NCBI RefSeq assembly: GCF_017161445.1
Contig: NZ_CP071060.1
Coordinates: 4,650,001-4,714,000 of the forward strand
Length of the DNA stretch: 64,000 nt
From: Niveibacterium microcysteis
GTDB lineage: Bacteria; Pseudomonadota; Gammaproteobacteria; Burkholderiales; Rhodocyclaceae
Direction: 5' to 3'
The translations under genes were made by a program, and so were the position numbers. The notes beneath the pieces were generated by a model. It saw only the letters and a list, made by a program, of their open reading frames with translations. It was not told the origin of the DNA and ran no database searches. Of the stretch, positions 59,818-64,000 are shown piece after piece. Numbering within the stretch: the stretch's first letter is position 1; every line of letters starts with the position of its first letter.

Positions 59818-62451
59818 TTAACGCGGCGACGAGCGCCCGCGCTGACGATGCCGCATCCAAGCCTTGCGGCCTTCTTCGAGCGCGAAGAGCAGCGCAGCAC
59901 CCAAGGCCAGCCAGGGCCACAGACCAAGCGGCAGCGCAGCGGTGCCGAACAGGCTTTGCAGTGCCGGTGCGTAAACGATCAGAGCCAGCAGAAGCAGCTC
60001 GCAGCCCAGCCCGGCCCAGAGCAGACGATTGCTCCAGAGCGGAAGCCGCCATGATGCTTCGAGCGGATCGCGGCAGACAAAGAGATTCGCGACCTGGGCG
60101 CAGACAATCGCGGCCAGGCAAGCGGTGGTGGCCGCAAGGTAAGTCGGGTCCTGCGGACCGAGCACCTCGCCCCAACGCCAGCCATCGTGCCGCAGCACGA
60201 CGAAGAATGCCGTCATCGCCAGCGCCGCCTGGATCAGGCCGAGCCACAGGTAAGCCCTCAGCAACAGCGGCCAGTTGAGCAGCCTTTCGCCTCGCCTGCG
60301 CGGCGCCTGGTGCATCACGTCGTCGCGCGGCGGTTCGGCACCCAGCGCCAGCGCCGGCAGCAGATCGGTGCCGAGGTCGACGGCGAGAATCTGGATCACC
60401 GTCAGCGGCAGCGGAATGCGCAGCAACACGAACGCGAGGTAAGGCACGACCTCCGGGATGTTCGACGTGAGAATGTAGGTGAGGAACTTGCGGATGTTGG
60501 CGAACACCGCACGCCCCTCCTCCACCGCATTGACGATGCTGCCGAAGTGGTCGTCGAGCAGCACGAGATCGGCGGCTTCCTTCGCGACGTCGGTGCCGCT
60601 GCGCCCCATCGCGATGCCGATGTCGGCGGTCTTCAAGGCCGGCGCGTCGTTCACGCCATCGCCGGTCACCGCAACGATCTCGCCCTTGCGTTGCAGTGCC
60701 TGCACCACGAGCATCTTCTGCTCCGCGCTCACGCGGGCACAGATCACCTCGGGCGCATCGAGCGCCAGTTGCAGTTGCGCAGGCGTCATGCGGCGAATCG
60801 ATTCACCGCGCAGCACCACCGGCGTTGCGCCACGGACCAGCCCGATCTCGCGCCCGATCGCAAGCGCCGTGCTGGGGTGATCGCCGGTCACCATGATCAC
60901 GCGTATCCCGGCGATGTGGCAGCGTGACACCGCCTCGGCCACGTCGGCGCGTGGCGGATCTTCCAGCCCGATGAGACCGACCAGGCAAAGCCCGCCTTCA
61001 TGCGCCGCCGTACCGGGCGCGAAACGCCGCTCGGCACACGCGATCACGCGCAGGCCGTCGGCAGCCATGGCTTCCTGGACGCGCGTGAGTTCGACGCGCT
61101 CGGCATGGTTGAGCGGCGCTTCGCCTTGGGGCGTCCAGCGCGTGCTGCAACAGGCGATCACCGATTCCGGCGCACCTTTGCAGCGCAGATGAACCGCGTC
61201 GTCGACGGCGTGCATCACCGACATGCGGCGCCGATCCGCGTCAAAGGGCAGTTCGCCGCAGCGCAGGGAGGCTGGCGGTTTGCCGGCGAACTGCCAGAGT
61301 GCGAGTTCCATCGGGTCGCCGCTTGCGTCGCCCGCCGTGAAGCGCAGGTCGTGGCAGAGGCCCGCCACGGCGCGTAACGCTTCCGGTACGGCATCCACCC
61401 CCGGCGCGACATGCCAGCGCCGCACCGACATCCGGTTCTCGGTCAGCGTGCCGGTCTTGTCCGAACAGATGACGGTCGTGGAGCCGAGCGCCTCGACCGC
61501 AGGCAGATGCCGCACGAGGGCGTTGCGCCGCGCCATGCGCTGCGTCGCCATGGCGAGCGACAGGGTGACAGTAGGCAACAGGCCCTCTGGCACGTTGGCG
61601 ACGATGACGCCGATCGCGAACATGAAGGTGTCCCAGAACGGCAGGCCAATCGCGCGACCGATGACGAAGAACACCACACCCAACGCGGCGGCGAGCACCG
61701 CGACGATGCGCGAGACGCGGCGGATCTCGCGCTGCAGCGGTGATTCCGGCTCGCCGGCGGTCTGGGTCAGATGAGCGATACGGCCGAATTCGGTGCGCAT
61801 GCCGGTGGCGAAGACCAGCGCCGTTGCGTTGCCCGACACGACCAGCGTGCCCGCCAGCAGCAGGTTGCGGGCTGCCAGTGGATCCGGCTCCGCCACCGCT
61901 TCGACCAGGCCCGAACGCGCCTGCGCCTCGCCGGTGAGCGTCGCAAGGTTGATGCGGATGCCGTCGGTGGCGAGGATGCGGCAATCGGCCGGCACCTTGT
62001 CGCCCTCGCCAAGCATGACGATGTCGCCCGGCACGAGTTCGGCGGCCTCGACGGTTTGCTCGACCCCGTCGCGCAGGCGACGAACGCGTTGCGGCAGCAG
62101 CTCGCGCAGGGCCGCAAGCGCGCGCTCTGCGCGCCAGCTCTGCCAGAACGAGAACACGCCGTTGACCGCGATGACGCCGAGAATCGCAAAGGCAAGCGGC
62201 CGCATACCGCTACCCGGCTGGTAGTAATCGGCCATCAGCGCGAGGCCCGCTGCGAGCCACAGGATCAGCGCGAAGAAGTGGGTGAACTCGCGCAGGAACG
62301 AGAGCCAGGGCGAGACCCGCCTGGCCGCTTCAACGCGATTGGGGCCGAACTCGACACGACGGCGCGCAGCCTCGGCGCTGCTCAAGCCCTGCAGCGAACT
62401 GCGCAGGCTGGTGAGCGCCTGATCCGGCGGTAGATATGCAATGTGGGCCAT
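59818..62451 (-). CDS. P2C-like cation-transporting P-type ATPase
   Basis: An 877-residue ion pump. The N-terminal cation-ATPase domain is at about 8-75. The TGE motif is in LTGEAQARSG, the phosphorylation Asp (about 332) is in CSDKTGTLTENRMSV, and VTGDHPSTALAIGREIG and GDGVNDAPALKTADIG are in the P domain. Membrane helix 4 reads VANVPEGLLPTVTLSLAMAT and helix 6 VDLGTDLLPALALG. Those match Na,K- and H,K-ATPases (P2C) better than the VAAIPEGLP form of Ca pumps. Na+ or K+ transport is therefore more likely than Ca2+. ATG 62451 is chosen by fit. It is a single gene with no beta-subunit nearby. Confidence 0.88.
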   Translation of the reverse strand: MAHIAYLPPDQALTSLRSSLQGLSSAEAARRRVEFGPNRVEAARRVSPWLSFLREFTHFFALILWLAAGLALMADYYQPGSGMRPLAFAILGVIAVNGVFSFWQSWRAERALAALRELLPQRVRRLRDGVEQTVEAAELVPGDIVMLGEGDKVPADCRILATDGIRINLATLTGEAQARSGLVEAVAEPDPLAARNLLLAGTLVVSGNATALVFATGMRTEFGRIAHLTQTAGEPESPLQREIRRVSRIVAVLAAALGVVFFVIGRAIGLPFWDTFMFAIGVIVANVPEGLLPTVTLSLAMATQRMARRNALVRHLPAVEALGSTTVICSDKTGTLTENRMSVRRWHVAPGVDAVPEALRAVAGLCHDLRFTAGDASGDPMELALWQFAGKPPASLRCGELPFDADRRRMSVMHAVDDAVHLRCKGAPESVIACCSTRWTPQGEAPLNHAERVELTRVQEAMAADGLRVIACAERRFAPGTAAHEGGLCLVGLIGLEDPPRADVAEAVSRCHIAGIRVIMVTGDHPSTALAIGREIGLVRGATPVVLRGESIRRMTPAQLQLALDAPEVICARVSAEQKMLVVQALQRKGEIVAVTGDGVNDAPALKTADIGIAMGRSGTDVAKEAADLVLLDDHFGSIVNAVEEGRAVFANIRKFLTYILTSNIPEVVPYLAFVLLRIPLPLTVIQILAVDLGTDLLPALALGAEPPRDDVMHQAPRRRGERLLNWPLLLRAYLWLGLIQAALAMTAFFVVLRHDGWRWGEVLGPQDPTYLAATTACLAAIVCAQVANLFVCRDPLEASWRLPLWSNRLLWAGLGCELLLLALIVYAPALQSLFGTAALPLGLWPWLALGAALLFALEEGRKAWMRHRQRGRSSPR

Positions 62452-62572
62452 CGGCTGCCCTCGCGCCCGCGGCACGCAGCCAATGCGCGCACCCGGCGGG
62501 CAGCCCCATTGTGCGCGCTGGTGGCGCGCCGGATGCGACTCAGGTCAAAGCCGATCGGCCCTGCTACGCCAC

Positions 62573-63229
62573 TCAGGCCGCCTTGATCGTCTGCGCAGCC
62601 TGGACGGTGGCGAGGCGGTCGGCGAAGGCAGGCGTCAGTTCCGGCATGGGCACGAAGCCGGGCAGCGCCGCCACGCGGGCGAGCCAGTCGCGTACACGTG
62701 GGAAGGGGCTCAGATCGATCAGGCCATGGTGGGCGACCGAGAGGTAGGGGAAGACCGCGACATCGGCGATCGTCGGCTGGTCACCCGCCAGCCATTCGCC
62801 CAGCGCGAGGGTGCGCGACATCGCCTGCAACAGGCGGGTGGTGCGGGTGCGAGCATCGTCCGAGGGTGCTTCGCCGCGGAAGATCACCGCCACGCGCGCG
62901 GCCGCAGGCCCGTATTGCACTTCGCCGGCCGCCGCCGCAAGCCAGCGGGTCACCTTGGCGAGGCCTTCGGGGTCGAGCGGCAACCAGTGATCGGCGCCAT
63001 AACGACGTGCGAGGTAGACCAGAATCGCCTGCGAATCCGAGAAGGTCTTCTCGCCATCGGAGAGCACAGGCACCTGGCCAAACGGATTGAGCGCGAGCAT
63101 CTCTTCGGTCTTGTGCTCGCCCTGTGCGAGGTTCAGTTCGCGCGCCTCGAAGGCCAGACCAAGCAGGCCAAGGAAGAGGCGAACCTTGTGACAGTTGCCG
63201 GACTGGGCGTAGGTGTAGAGCGTGATCAT
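62573..63229 (-). CDS. Glutathione S-transferase
   Basis: A 218-residue soluble enzyme. The N-terminal thioredoxin-like domain contains TYAQSGNCHKVRLFLGLLGL and NPFGQVPVLSDGEKTFSDSQ, with the glutathione-binding cis-Pro and Ser. The C-terminal helical domain contains GDQPTIADVAVFPYL, the folding motif. ATG 63229 has a GGAGGC site. It conjugates glutathione or acts as a peroxidase or isomerase; the substrate is unknown. It is divergent from a LysR regulator. Confidence 0.9.
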   Translation of the reverse strand: MITLYTYAQSGNCHKVRLFLGLLGLAFEARELNLAQGEHKTEEMLALNPFGQVPVLSDGEKTFSDSQAILVYLARRYGADHWLPLDPEGLAKVTRWLAAAAGEVQYGPAAARVAVIFRGEAPSDDARTRTTRLLQAMSRTLALGEWLAGDQPTIADVAVFPYLSVAHHGLIDLSPFPRVRDWLARVAALPGFVPMPELTPAFADRLATVQAAQTIKAA

Positions 63230-63357
63230 CTCGGGCCTCCGGAAGTCGAGGGGCGCAGCATGCGCGACGCAACATGTCAGGACGATGACGCGGCGTGCGA
63301 CTGGGCTGCGGGGAAGGCGCGCATGATCGATCGATTCGTCCGCCGGATAAATGCGTA

Positions 63358-63367
63358 ATTCCGGAAT
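63358..63367. promoter_or_regulatory. Palindrome in the GST/LysR intergenic region
   Basis: ATTCCGGAAT is a perfect 10-bp palindrome 35 bases before the lysR ATG. Nearby CGGATAAAT occurs twice (63344-63352 and 63384-63392). The region may hold the regulator's operator. Confidence 0.35.
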
Positions 63368-63401
63368 GGATTGTTCCGCAATTCGGATAAATAATCGGCC
63401 C

Positions 63402-64000
63402 ATGGACAAACTGCGCGAGATGGAAGCCTTCGTACGCATCGTGGAGGCCGGCAGCTTGACGGCAGCGGCCGAGGCGATGCAACTGTCGACCCCATCGATG
63501 GTGCGTCTGCTCGCCGGGCTGGAGCAACGCGTCGGCGTGCGCTTGCTCAACCGCACCACGCGGCGCATGGCGCTGACGCCGGAGGGGCGCGAATTCCATG
63601 CGCGCTGCCAGCGCATCCTGGCCGAAATCAGCGATGCCGAGGCCCTGCTCGGGCAACCGGGGGAGGTGGCGCGCGGCCCGTTGCGCTTTACCGCGCCAGC
63701 GCTCTTCGGCCGCATGCACGTGGTGCCGCTGGCGAGTGCGTTCACGCGCCAGCACCCCGAGGTGCGCGTCGAGGCCCTGCTGTTCGACCGCATCGTGGAC
63801 ATGGTCGAGGAAGGCGTGGATGTCGGCATCCGTATCGCCCACCTGCCCGACTCCGGCCTGATCGCGCATCCGGTCGGCGAGGTGCGCCGCATGTGGTGTG
63901 CAAGCCCCGACTACCTCGCGCGCGCCGGCACACCGCGCCATCCGCGCGAACTGGCCCGGCACGCCTGCCTGCGCTTTACCGTTGTTACGCCGCGCGCGGA
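63402..64000 (+). CDS. LysR-family regulator (3' end beyond the window)
   Basis: The first 199 residues of a LysR regulator; the gene runs off the right edge. The helix-turn-helix is in FVRIVEAGSLTAAAEAMQLS with recognition helix PSMVRLLAGLEQRVGVRLLN. The effector domain begins with GPLRFTAPALFGRMHVVPLA and VEEGVDVGIRIAHLPDSGL. ATG 63402 gives the normal family start. It is divergent from the glutathione S-transferase gene and probably controls it. Confidence 0.9.
   Translation, partial: MDKLREMEAFVRIVEAGSLTAAAEAMQLSTPSMVRLLAGLEQRVGVRLLNRTTRRMALTPEGREFHARCQRILAEISDAEALLGQPGEVARGPLRFTAPALFGRMHVVPLASAFTRQHPEVRVEALLFDRIVDMVEEGVDVGIRIAHLPDSGLIAHPVGEVRRMWCASPDYLARAGTPRHPRELARHACLRFTVVTPRA

Overview
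This window reads as a chromosomal segment of a high-GC, Gram-negative heterotroph. The gene set is beta-proteobacterial in style: a Liv-type ABC operon with an embedded acyl-CoA ligase, a three-gene GlrK/QseG/GlrR set, trifunctional PutA, type II secretion (T2SS) genes, TonB systems and OmpA. A Rhodocyclales-like host is my guess from gene order only; nothing in the window proves it. I saw no rRNA, tRNA, CRISPR array, insertion sequence or prophage.

Layout. 1-5.1 kb: a minus-strand liv operon (acyl-CoA ligase, livG, livH, livM, truncated binding protein), with a divergent Crp/Fnr regulator. 6-13 kb: an OmpA-like porin, a YbjN-like protein, a leucine-type dehydrogenase, two proteins of unknown function, a flavodoxin-fold reductase and a TonB-like protein. 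13-18 kb: a YiiX-like lipoprotein, then a DUF2946-like protein, a TonB receptor and a PepSY membrane protein that together look like a metal (perhaps copper) uptake unit. 18-25 kb: a PilZ/YcgR-like protein, a CobW GTPase, an unusual 1111-residue lipoprotein and a Bcr/CflA exporter.

25-32.3 kb is the most unusual part. Three tandem paralogues each carry a J-like domain without HPD, one membrane segment and a long coiled coil. Next come a BON-domain periplasmic protein, the glrR-qseG-glrK operon and a bactofilin. The BON gene and the bactofilin gene flank the two-component operon. Each has a good sigma-54 promoter (TGGCACG-N4-TTGC and TGGCATG-N4-CTGC), and upstream of each lie two copies of the inverted repeat YGTCG-N8-CGACR at about -100/-110 and -168/-175. 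This contains the TGTC-N10-GACA pattern known for enterobacterial GlrR, so I propose a local GlrR/sigma-54 regulon for envelope and cytoskeleton genes.

32-44.7 kb: an arsR-acr3-arsC operon, putA with PutA-type GTTGCA operators over its start, an orphan Liv-type binding protein, an aldo/keto reductase with a divergent LysR regulator, a GlxA-like AraC regulator with a divergent isochorismatase-fold hydrolase, and an exported cyanophycinase-like enzyme. 44.7-58.6 kb: an eleven-gene minus-strand T2SS operon built with a type IV pilus-like (PilMNOP-like) platform instead of obvious GspL/M/C. It follows a 1574-residue secreted GH57/GH119-type amylase carrying five FN3, two CBM25-like and one CBM20 modules. 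The 119-base gap between amylase and gspG can form two mutually exclusive hairpins. 59-64 kb: a glycine-zipper lipoprotein, a P2C-like (Na,K-ATPase-like) P-type ATPase, a glutathione S-transferase and a truncated LysR gene.
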